Shown piece by piece: positions 1-5,137 of a DNA stretch of 7,418 nucleotides. The notes beneath the pieces were generated by a model that saw nothing but the letters and a program-made list of their open reading frames with translations, did no database searches and was not told the origin of the DNA. The stretch lies in contig JACRCS010000392.1 in NCBI GenBank assembly GCA_016218905.1, forward strand, positions 1 through 7,418. Direction: 5' to 3'. Position 1 is the first letter of the stretch, and each line of letters starts with the position of its first letter. Source of the stretch: Deltaproteobacteria bacterium. GTDB lineage: Bacteria > Desulfobacterota_C > Deferrisomatia > Deferrisomatales > JACRMM01. The translations under genes and the position numbers were made by a program.

Positions 1-1
1 C

Positions 2-184
2 ACTGCGCAAGGGCTCCGGACCGCACTCCTGTTCACCCGAGCCTATGCTCGGTTCTTCCGGGTAGCCTTCGCTCACCCCGCGGGCCTGCCGTCGAGCGCA
101 CAGCCTTTCGGGCCCTCGCGCGCCTTCGACAAGGCAGCGCCAGCAAGTGGGGCCGTTATCGAGGAGGTGCGCCTTGCCGCCTGA
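2..184 (+). CDS. C-terminal fragment of a possible transposase-like or unknown protein (partial, enters from the left edge)
   Basis: A reading frame is open from the first bases of the window to a TGA at 182-184, giving 60 residues with no start inside the window. About three quarters of its third codon positions are G or C, in keeping with the real genes here. It has an aromatic/hydrophobic patch (ALLFTRAYARFFRVAFAH) and ends in EEVRLAA. From memory, unchecked, this resembles the C-termini of a bacterial family sometimes annotated as transposases, whose ends read roughly 'LR.ALFFTR.YAR.LRP...' and finish in 'KLAA' or 'RLAA'. The middle (PASGAVIEEV) fits that pattern less well, so the copy may be diverged or decaying. 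Plus-strand frame 1 is also open, to about 198, but its Arg/Pro/Ser-rich product looks like a shadow. The frame points toward the 3' end of the ATPase gene, so the two genes converge. Confidence 0.4.
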   Translation, partial: TAQGLRTALLFTRAYARFFRVAFAHPAGLPSSAQPFGPSRAFDKAAPASGAVIEEVRLAA

Positions 185-302
185 CCTCCGAAACTTGACT
201 TGTTCTTCAAGATCTCTCGCCCTCAAGGGCCTCTAGACGGGACACCAAGGAGGGTGGATCTTGGCAGAAATGGATGCGGCGCTCAAGGGTGCTGCACTCG
301 GC
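185..302. other. Gap between converging genes, no clear terminator
   Basis: These 118 bases separate the TGA of the partial left-edge frame from the TGA of the ATPase gene on the other strand. I see only short inverted repeats: GCCC-TCAA-GGGC at 219-230, CTTG-TTCTT-CAAG within 198-210, and CCAAG/CTTGG at 245-249 and 260-264. None is followed by a T-run on either strand, so no intrinsic terminator can be called. No tRNA-like structure or convincing small reading frame was recognised. Confidence 0.5.
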
Positions 303-2414
303 TCAACGGGCCAGGCGCACCTCCTCCAGGGCCGCTTGGAGGTCCTCGTGCCGGATGACGAGCTCCGCCGCCGGATCGGCGACCGCCCGCCGCACGGCCC
401 GAAGCGCGGCGCGATTGGCGACCGAGGCGAGGTCGGCGCCGGTCGACCCCCCGGTCGCGCCCGCGAGCTCCGCCAGGTTCACGTCGGGTGCCAACGGCTT
501 TCCGCGAAGGTGGACGTCGAGGATCTCCCGCCGCGCCGCCTCGTCGGGCGGGTGGATCTCGATCAGCTCCTCGAAGCGCCCGGGCCGCAGCAGCGCCGGA
601 TCCAACAGGTCCATCCGGTTCGTCGCGCCGAGGACGAGGACGCCCTTGAGCTCCTCGATGCCGTCGAGCTCCGCCAGGAGCTGCGCGAGCACCCGCTCGG
701 TGACGCGCGAATCGGCGGAGGCGCCGCGCGCGACCGCGATGGAGTCGATCTCGTCGAAGAAGACCAGGCACGGCGCGGCCTGCCGGGCCTTCCGGAAGAC
801 CTCGCGCACCGCCTCCTCCGACTCGCCGACGTACTTCGATAGGAGCGCCGGCCCCTTGATCGAGATGAAGTTCACCTGGCTCTCGGTGGCGACCGCCTTG
901 GCGAGGAGCGTCTTCCCGCAGCCGGGAGGGCCCCAGAGGAGGACGGCCCGGGGAGGAGCCACCTTCGCCCGGGCGAAGAGGGCCCGGTACCGGAGCGGCC
1001 ACTCGATCGCCTCCACGAGCCGCTCCCTCACCTGGGCGAGCCCGCCGACGTCGCTCCAACGTACGCGCGGCACTTCGACGAAGACCTCCCGGATGGCCGA
1101 GGGCTCCACCTCCCGCAGCGCCTCGACGAAGTCGCCCATCGTCACCTCGAGCTTCGAGAGCTGCTCGTAGGGGAGGCGCGCCGCCTCGAAGTCGATCTCG
1201 GGCAGGAGCGTGCGCAGCCTGACCATCGCCGCCTCCCGGCAGAGCGCCTCCAGGTCGGCCCCCACGAACCCGTGGGTGATCTCGGCGAGCCGCCCGAGGT
1301 CCACGTCCGGCGCCAGGGGCATGCCGCGGCTGTGGATCTGGAGGATCTCCTCGCGCCCGTGGCGGTCCGGCACGGGAATGGCGATCTCCCGGTCGAAGCG
1401 CCCGGGCCTCCGGAGCGCGGGGTCGAGGGCGTTGGGGAGGTTCGTGGCCGCGATGACGACCACGTTCCTGCGGCGCTTGAGCCCGTCCATGAGGGCGAGG
1501 AGCTGCGCGACGACCCGCTTCTCCACGTCGCCCTGGACCTTCTCGCGCCGGGGGGCGATGGCGTCGATCTCATCGAGGAAGACGATGCTCGGCCCCTTCC
1601 GGGCAGCTTCCTCGAAGACCTGCCGGAGGTGGGCCTCGCTCTCGCCGTAGAACTTGTGGATGATCTCCGGGCCGCTGATGGAGAAGAAGCGCGCCTCGGT
1701 CTCCTGCGCAATCGTCCGCGCGATGAGCGTCTTGCCGGAGCCGGGAGGCCCGTGGAGGAGGACCCCGGTGGGGGGGGCGATGCCGAGGCGTTCGAAGACC
1801 TCGGGATAGCGCAGCGGGAGCTCGATCATCTCCCGGATCCGGCGCACCTGGGGTTTGAGGCCGCCGACGTCCTCGTAGGAGAGCCTCCGCTCCGTCTCCT
1901 CGCCCTTGGCGGAGCTCACCGCGAGCCCCGTCGCCGGCTCGATGACGACGCAGCCCTCCGGGGTCGTCGCCTCGACCGTGAACTCCAGGGGCCTGCTCCC
2001 GAAAAGAGAGACCCGGAGGCGATCGCCCGTCGTTACCGGGAGCCCGTCGAGGAGCGTTCCGATGTAGGGGAGATCGCGTTCGGAGGGACGCGCATTCGCG
2101 CAAGCGAGCTTGATGTATGCAGCGGGCCGGCACGCCACCTTCCGGACGGAGACCGGCTCGTCGAGGCTCGCCCCCGCGTTCTCCCGGGCGATCCCGTCGA
2201 GCTGGACGCGCTCCTGGCCGCGGAGCTCGGGGTAGGCGGGCATCGCCCGGCAGACGGTCCGCCGGCGTCCGGAGACCTCGAGCGTCTCGCCGATGCTCGC
2301 CCCGAGCCGGGCCAGGTCGGCCGGGTCGATCCGGGCGAAGGCGCGCCCCACGTCCTTCGTCAGGGCCTCGGCGACCTTGAGGACGACGGGCGAGGTCGGC
2401 GCTTCGGAAGGCAT
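303..2414 (-). CDS. CDC48/p97/VAT-type double AAA+ ATPase (protein unfoldase)
   Basis: This 703-residue protein has the full Cdc48/VAT layout. An N-domain (about 8-175) starts with a double-psi-barrel-like stretch, followed by two AAA+ modules. D1 has Walker A GPPGSGKT (222-229), pore loop KFYGES (254-259), Walker B IVFLDEID (277-284, Glu282), sensor AATN (322-325) and arginine fingers Arg336 and Arg339. D2 has GPPGCGKT (495-502), pore loop KYVGES (527-532), LVFFDEID (550-557, Glu555), GATN (596-599) and Arg610/Arg613. All catalytic residues are present, so both rings should hydrolyse ATP. Members of this family form hexamers that thread and unfold proteins in the cytoplasm. The C-terminus ends in EEVRLAR and lacks the Hb-Y-X tail used to dock on 20S proteasomes. 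The start chosen is ATG at 2412-2414, preceded by AGGAG (2419-2423). A longer frame reaches 2534, but its extra 40 residues are low-complexity and overlap the Hsp20 gene. It lies 7 bases downstream of that gene, so translation is probably coupled. Confidence 0.96.
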   Translation of the reverse strand: MPSEAPTSPVVLKVAEALTKDVGRAFARIDPADLARLGASIGETLEVSGRRRTVCRAMPAYPELRGQERVQLDGIARENAGASLDEPVSVRKVACRPAAYIKLACANARPSERDLPYIGTLLDGLPVTTGDRLRVSLFGSRPLEFTVEATTPEGCVVIEPATGLAVSSAKGEETERRLSYEDVGGLKPQVRRIREMIELPLRYPEVFERLGIAPPTGVLLHGPPGSGKTLIARTIAQETEARFFSISGPEIIHKFYGESEAHLRQVFEEAARKGPSIVFLDEIDAIAPRREKVQGDVEKRVVAQLLALMDGLKRRRNVVVIAATNLPNALDPALRRPGRFDREIAIPVPDRHGREEILQIHSRGMPLAPDVDLGRLAEITHGFVGADLEALCREAAMVRLRTLLPEIDFEAARLPYEQLSKLEVTMGDFVEALREVEPSAIREVFVEVPRVRWSDVGGLAQVRERLVEAIEWPLRYRALFARAKVAPPRAVLLWGPPGCGKTLLAKAVATESQVNFISIKGPALLSKYVGESEEAVREVFRKARQAAPCLVFFDEIDSIAVARGASADSRVTERVLAQLLAELDGIEELKGVLVLGATNRMDLLDPALLRPGRFEELIEIHPPDEAARREILDVHLRGKPLAPDVNLAELAGATGGSTGADLASVANRAALRAVRRAVADPAAELVIRHEDLQAALEEVRLAR

Positions 2415-2424
2415 GCCGCTCCTA
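2415..2424 (-). promoter_or_regulatory. Ribosome binding site of the ATPase gene overlapping the hsp20 stop codon
   Basis: On the minus strand AGGAG (2419-2423) sits 4 bases before the ATG at 2414. It overlaps the TAG stop (2422-2424) of the upstream Hsp20 gene. Ribosomes ending on Hsp20 therefore stop on top of the next ribosome binding site, a typical arrangement for translational coupling. This also supports ATG 2414 over the longer start. Confidence 0.7.
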
Positions 2425-2925
2425 GCCCCTGGGGCAGCGGATCTCGGCGATTCCGTTGCGGTAGGAGATGGTGATGGCCTCCTCCCGGACGGCGCCGGAG
2501 AGGCGGATCTCCTTGCGATACTTCCGCCCGGCACTCTCGGCGGTGAGCACGAGGAGGTCGCCTTCGGCCCGTAGCCGGATATCTTCGAGGCCGACGCCCG
2601 GAAGCTCGGCCACGATCACCGTCTCCTCCGCCTCGTCGAAGACGTCGATCAGGGGCTCCCGCGCTTCTTCCACGACGGAGCGGCCCGCGGGGTCCCTGCG
2701 GACGTTTCCGAAGGGCTCGACCTTCCAGGAGGGCCTTCCCGGAGCGGCCTTTACGGAGACCCCGTAGACGACGTTCACCCCCTCGCCCTCCCCGCGGCCC
2801 TCCCGGAGCCGCGAGAGCTCTTCACCCTTCTCCGCCAATTCGCCGAGCTTCTCGATGAGGTTCGTAAGCCCGCCGAGAAGCCCCTCGAGCCCGCCCCTCT
2901 TCGTTTTTTCGTTTGAATCGCCCAC
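2422..2925 (-). CDS. Hsp20/alpha-crystallin family small heat-shock protein (GvpH-like N-terminus)
   Basis: A 167-residue protein with an alpha-crystallin-like domain at about 90-164: PLIDVFDEAEETVIVAELPGV opens it, RKYRKEIRL lies in the middle, and RNGIAEIR matches the conserved 'A.xxnGvL' strand near the end. Small heat-shock proteins are ATP-independent holdases that bind unfolding proteins. Residues 11-40 form a glycine-rich then amphipathic helix (GGLEGLLGGL, NLIEKLGELAEKGEEL), which is not typical of the E. coli IbpA type. From memory, this N-terminus plus a 'VEPFGN' segment is seen in archaeal and gas-vesicle-cluster Hsp20 proteins (GvpH-like); that link is unchecked. The C-terminal IxI/V tail that helps oligomerisation is missing (it ends IRCPRG). 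The start is GTG at 2923-2925, with ACCTCC at 2931-2936 (GGAGGT on the coding strand) 5 bases upstream. It is the first gene of a two-gene unit with the Cdc48-type ATPase. Confidence 0.92.
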   Translation of the reverse strand: MGDSNEKTKRGGLEGLLGGLTNLIEKLGELAEKGEELSRLREGRGEGEGVNVVYGVSVKAAPGRPSWKVEPFGNVRRDPAGRSVVEEAREPLIDVFDEAEETVIVAELPGVGLEDIRLRAEGDLLVLTAESAGRKYRKEIRLSGAVREEAITISYRNGIAEIRCPRG

Positions 2926-2960
2926 CGCCTACCTCCAGCCGGACACAAGTTCTCCCCTCC

Positions 2961-2989
2961 TCGATAGAGCCCGCGAAACGCTTGCGCAA
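2961..2989 (-). promoter_or_regulatory. Weak candidate promoter for the hsp20-ATPase unit
   Basis: On the minus strand TTGCGC (2984-2989) and TATCGA (2961-2966) are 17 bases apart, about 35 bases before the GTG start. Each matches the sigma-70 consensus at only three of six positions, and the -35 hexamer falls inside a perfect 10-base palindrome CTTGCGCAAG (2981-2990). No CIRCE element or clear heat-shock sigma-32 site was seen. Confidence 0.25.
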
Positions 2990-3010
2990 GGCGTCGAGGC
3001 CGTTTTTTGC

Positions 3011-3022
3011 CATAGGCCTATG
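3011..3022. promoter_or_regulatory. Perfect 12-base palindrome CATAGGCCTATG upstream of hsp20
   Basis: CATAGGCCTATG is a perfect inverted repeat with no spacer, about 86 bases before the hsp20 start. A second perfect palindrome, CTTGCGCAAG, is at 2981-2990. Further upstream, 3047-3068 holds a 9-base-spaced series of GATC words (GATCCGGCG, GATCCGTCG, GATCAG). These could be operator half-sites for a dimeric regulator of the chaperone genes, but no regulator for them is encoded here and short palindromes are common in GC-rich DNA. Confidence 0.3.
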
Positions 3023-3116
3023 AGGTTGAACCGGCCGGCCAGGAACGATCCGGCGGATCCGTCGGATCAGACCAATCGAGCCGCGGGAGGCGGTACCTAG
3101 AACGCCGAAACTTGAA

Positions 3117-3151
3117 GCGCGGAACGCAGCACGCGGTACGCGGTACGCCGG
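3117..3151. repeat. Heptamer repeat array 1, five degenerate ACGCRGN units
   Basis: Five consecutive 7-base units read GCGCGGA, ACGCAGC, ACGCGGT, ACGCGGT, ACGCCGG. The array begins just after the 3' end of the CoA-transferase B gene (stop at 3154-3156). It matches array 3 (3978-4012) at 25 of 33 aligned positions in the same orientation. Function is not known to me; it resembles short tandem repeats scattered between genes. Confidence 0.7.
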
Positions 3152-3161
3152 TTTTACCGGC
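3147..3161. repeat. Hairpin GCCGGT-TTT-ACCGGC over the stop codon of subunit B
   Basis: A perfect 6-bp stem with a 3-base loop spans the TAA (3154-3156) of the minus-strand CoA-transferase B gene. No T-run follows it in the direction of transcription, so it is not a standard intrinsic terminator. It could protect the 3' end of the message or pause transcription. Confidence 0.4.
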
Positions 3162-3924
3162 TCCAGAACCCTTCGGGGTCGTACCGGCGGATGACCTCCA
3201 GGTCGGTCTCCGAGGGCTCGGGAGTGACGGGGAGGGACGGGGGGATGCGGACGGGCCAGCCGGTGTTCTCCGCCACCTCGGAGACGTCGATGCCGGGATG
3301 GACGGAGGAGAGCACCATCTCCCGGGTCCTGGGATGGAACGAGAAGACCGCCTTGTCGGTGATGAGGGTCGCGGGACCGCCCCGGACGAGCCCCTGAGAC
3401 TCCCGCCAGGCGCCGCCCGTGCCGTAGCCGGGGCTCGTGACGTAGCTGACGCGCTCGACGAGGCGCCGCTTCTCGTGCTTCATGATGACCACGAGCCGCT
3501 CGGCCAGGCACGCGATATCACACGCGCCACCGCTCCCGGGCAGGCGCACCTCGCGGCCGCCGTCCCGCACCCGCGTGGTGTTGAGGTTGCCGTACCGGTC
3601 GACCTCCGCCCCGCCGATGAAGCCGAGGCTCACCCTCCCCGCCTGGAGGAGCCCCATGGAGGTCTCCATCCCCATGCACATGCGCGCCTCGAGGATGTTG
3701 GGGGAGTCGCTCATGGTGATCAGAGGATCGCGCGCCGGCGTGTCGCGCAAGACCCCATTCTCGAAGAGCCCCACGGCCTTGGGAGCGTGCGTGGAACGGG
3801 CCAGGAGGAAGGCCAGCAGAGGAAGGCGCATGCCCACGAAGACGAGCTCGCGGTTACGGATCTCGCGGGCGGCGCGGGCGATCATGAGTTCGCCGAAAGT
3901 GTAACTACCCGTTTCACGTTCCAC
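3154..3924 (-). CDS. Family I CoA-transferase, beta subunit (glutaconate/3-oxoacid type, GctB-like)
   Basis: A 256-residue protein that follows the GctB pattern: VGMRLPLLAFLLAR (30-43), LFENGV (53-58), FIGGAEVDRYGNLNTT (102-117), GSGGACDIA (130-138), MKHEKRR (148-154), YVTSPGYG (161-168) and LITDKAVFSF (187-196). In glutaconate CoA-transferase the catalytic Glu54 of this subunit forms the enzyme-CoA thioester. Glu55 of FENG falls in the matching place, which favours true CoA transfer over the related ring-cleaving IpdAB enzymes, thought to lack that residue. Together with the A subunit it would move CoA between carboxylic acids in the cytoplasm; the substrate cannot be read from sequence. The start is GTG at 3922-3924, the first start after an in-frame TAA. 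It lies inside a 7-bp repeat array and has no visible Shine-Dalgarno site. The residues it adds match the N-terminal length of the family better than the next start, ATG at residue 14. Confidence 0.93.
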   Translation of the reverse strand: MERETGSYTFGELMIARAAREIRNRELVFVGMRLPLLAFLLARSTHAPKAVGLFENGVLRDTPARDPLITMSDSPNILEARMCMGMETSMGLLQAGRVSLGFIGGAEVDRYGNLNTTRVRDGGREVRLPGSGGACDIACLAERLVVIMKHEKRRLVERVSYVTSPGYGTGGAWRESQGLVRGGPATLITDKAVFSFHPRTREMVLSSVHPGIDVSEVAENTGWPVRIPPSLPVTPEPSETDLEVIRRYDPEGFWSR

Positions 3925-3940
3925 GTTCTGCGTTCCGCGT
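3906..3940. repeat. Heptamer repeat array 2, inverted orientation, overlapping the subunit B start
   Basis: Read on the minus strand, the units are ACGCGGA, ACGCAGA, ACGTGGA, ACGTGAA and a decayed ACGGGTA. It is the inverse of array 3, 37 bases away. The GTG start of the CoA-transferase B gene (3922-3924) and its first codons (residues MERETG) are made from this array. Confidence 0.7.
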
Positions 3941-4008
3941 TGAGGTTACGTCATCTGTTCGAAGGCTTTCGATCTCCACGTGGAACGCGGTACGCAGCAC
4001 GCTGCACG
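3917..4008. repeat. Long imperfect inverted repeat in the gap between CoA-transferase subunits
   Basis: Bases 3917-3941 can pair with 3984-4008, matching at 20 of 25 positions, with a 42-base loop. It is formed by heptamer arrays 2 and 3 facing each other. On the minus-strand transcript it would form a hairpin between the A and B genes that includes the B start codon. It could lower or tune expression of subunit B, or stabilise the upstream part of the message; both are inference. Confidence 0.5.
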
Positions 4009-4012
4009 CCGC
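3978..4012. repeat. Heptamer repeat array 3, five degenerate ACGCNGN units
   Basis: Five consecutive units read ACGTGGA, ACGCGGT, ACGCAGC, ACGCTGC, ACGCCGC. The array ends 2 bases before the stop codon (4014-4016) of the CoA-transferase A gene, immediately downstream of that gene. It has the same orientation as array 1 and the inverse of array 2. Confidence 0.7.
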
Positions 4013-4013
4013 C

Positions 4014-4934
4014 TTAATACCCGTAGTCCGCCGGCACCGAGTACGCGTGGTTCGCAACGCTCAGGCGCTGCACCCGCTCCTCGGACCGAAGCTTCTCCAC
4101 GTACGCGCCGTGGCCCGCGAGGCGGGTCACGTACTGCTCCAGCCAGCTCAGGAAGCCCTCCCGGGTGCGGCTCGCCCGGTGATACTCGCGGTAGAAGGCG
4201 TGGTCTCGGTTCGAGTAGCCCTGGCAGGGAGAGGGGTGGCTCCCCCACCTCGCCTCCACTACGGCGGTCACGAGGAAACCCGGGATGGCGGTCCGATTGG
4301 GATCGCTCGCGATCACCCACGGGGGGACGATCTCCTCGGCCACGACGAGCACGCGCTCGGCCGCGAACGCTGCCTCCTGGGTCACTCCGAGGTTGCCCCA
4401 GACGTGGGCATTGCCGTCGGCGTCGGCCCGCTGCACGTGGAGGATCGCGACGTCTGGCTTGAGCGCTTCCACGGCGACGAGCTTTTCGCCGGTGAACGGA
4501 CACTCGACCCGCCGCAGGTGGGGATTGTTCTCCAGGATCGAGCTGCCGAGCGCCGTGCGCACGGGCAGATACGGCACTCCCTGGGCGGCGGCCTTGAGCC
4601 CGGCCTGGATCGTGAAGTTCGAGTGGTCGACGACCCGGAGCGGCCTCGGCACGCCCGCTTCCACGGCCCGCCGGAAGTTGTACCCGGAACCCATCATCAC
4701 GTTGCCCACCCAGGCCGCCCGGACCTCCGAGACGGAACCCGCCCCGATCAGGACGTCGAAGAGCATGTCGGAGATGGGCCCGATGAGTCTCAGGTCCGTG
4801 ATGCCCCGCCGGACGATCTCGTACCCCGCGGCGAAGGGGATCAAGGCCTCCAGGGCCGCGCCCATGACGACGGAGTCGCCCGGCCGGACGAAGAGCGAGA
4901 TCGCCTCTTCGAGGGTGTAGAGCTTGGTCTCCAC
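4014..4934 (-). CDS. Family I CoA-transferase, alpha subunit (GctA-like)
   Basis: A 306-residue protein matching the alpha subunit of glutaconate-type CoA-transferases (about 320 residues in the reference enzyme). Visible features are the N-terminal FVRPGDSVVMGA (15-26), AWVGNVMMGSGYNFRRA (74-90), GLKAAAQGVPYLPVRTALGSS (112-132), HVQRADADGNAHVWGNLG (166-183), the AAERVLVVAEEIV segment (191-203) and HPSPCQGYSNRDHAFYREY (233-251), which is strongly conserved in this family. It should form a hetero-oligomer with the B subunit encoded just downstream. The broader family also includes IpdA of steroid side-ring degradation, so the substrate is open. The start is GTG at 4932-4934, sharing one base with the TAG stop of the small upstream gene (TAGTG). 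Only a weak GAAGG lies upstream, about 10 bases away, so translation is probably coupled to that small gene. Confidence 0.93.
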   Translation of the reverse strand: METKLYTLEEAISLFVRPGDSVVMGAALEALIPFAAGYEIVRRGITDLRLIGPISDMLFDVLIGAGSVSEVRAAWVGNVMMGSGYNFRRAVEAGVPRPLRVVDHSNFTIQAGLKAAAQGVPYLPVRTALGSSILENNPHLRRVECPFTGEKLVAVEALKPDVAILHVQRADADGNAHVWGNLGVTQEAAFAAERVLVVAEEIVPPWVIASDPNRTAIPGFLVTAVVEARWGSHPSPCQGYSNRDHAFYREYHRASRTREGFLSWLEQYVTRLAGHGAYVEKLRSEERVQRLSVANHAYSVPADYGY

Positions 4935-5122
4935 TACGGGCCCGCCTTCAAGGGAACCTTCGACATCGACGCCTCGGCGGACTCGATCACGCGGTCGGAG
5001 ACCCGGACCACGAGCTCCAGGTGCACGGAGTGCTCGAGGTCGAGGAGCGAACTCGTGACCGTCAGGTGGTCGTCATCCGTGCGCTGGACGTTGGAGTGGA
5101 TGCTGCGCTGGAATATGTCCAC
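4934..5122 (-). CDS. Small 62-residue protein resembling the N-terminal part of DUF2889
   Basis: The protein reads as a compact beta-rich domain: DIFQRSIHSNVQRTDDDHL, then VTSSLLDLEHSVHLELVVRV, then IESAEASMSKVPL. From memory this follows the opening of DUF2889 proteins (basic residues, 'D..L.V.g.L.D..H...l.v.v', then 'I..AeA.M...P'), which normally continue to about 180 residues. Here it stops after that block, where the family usually has a Cys. The start is GTG at 5120-5122, 15 bases after the regulator's stop; the upstream purine-rich stretch (GGACGGA) is a weak ribosome binding site. Its stop overlaps the start of CoA-transferase A, so it is tightly embedded in the operon, which argues that it is a real gene. 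Function is unknown; an accessory role with the CoA-transferase is a guess from position. It could instead be a truncated remnant. Confidence 0.65.
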   Translation of the reverse strand: MDIFQRSIHSNVQRTDDDHLTVTSSLLDLEHSVHLELVVRVSDRVIESAEASMSKVPLKAGP

Positions 5123-5137
5123 AGTCCGTCCGGAGGC

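Noticed and set aside
1272..2474. 400-residue plus-strand reading frame
   Set aside because: It is antisense to the ATPase gene, whose motifs are unmistakable, and its product has no recognisable domain. Long antisense frames are normal in GC-rich DNA.
2415..2534. Longer start for the AAA ATPase (ATG at 2534)
   Set aside because: The extra 40 residues are Ser/Pro/Arg-rich, overlap the hsp20 coding region in another frame, and the ATG at 2414 has a well-placed AGGAG.
2822..3013. 63-residue minus-strand frame beginning ATGGCAAAAAACGG upstream of and overlapping hsp20
   Set aside because: The first 30 residues look protein-like, but there is no ribosome binding site, the ATG falls in a palindrome, and the second half is an Arg-rich shadow of hsp20. 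A leader peptide cannot be excluded.
188..3115. The 11-base word CCGAAACTTGA at 188-198 and again at 3105-3115
   Set aside because: Several 11-base matches are expected by chance in a window of this length, and the flanks do not match.
3147..3161. Intrinsic terminator after CoA-transferase B
   Set aside because: The hairpin is good but no T-run follows in the transcribed direction, and it overlaps the stop codon.
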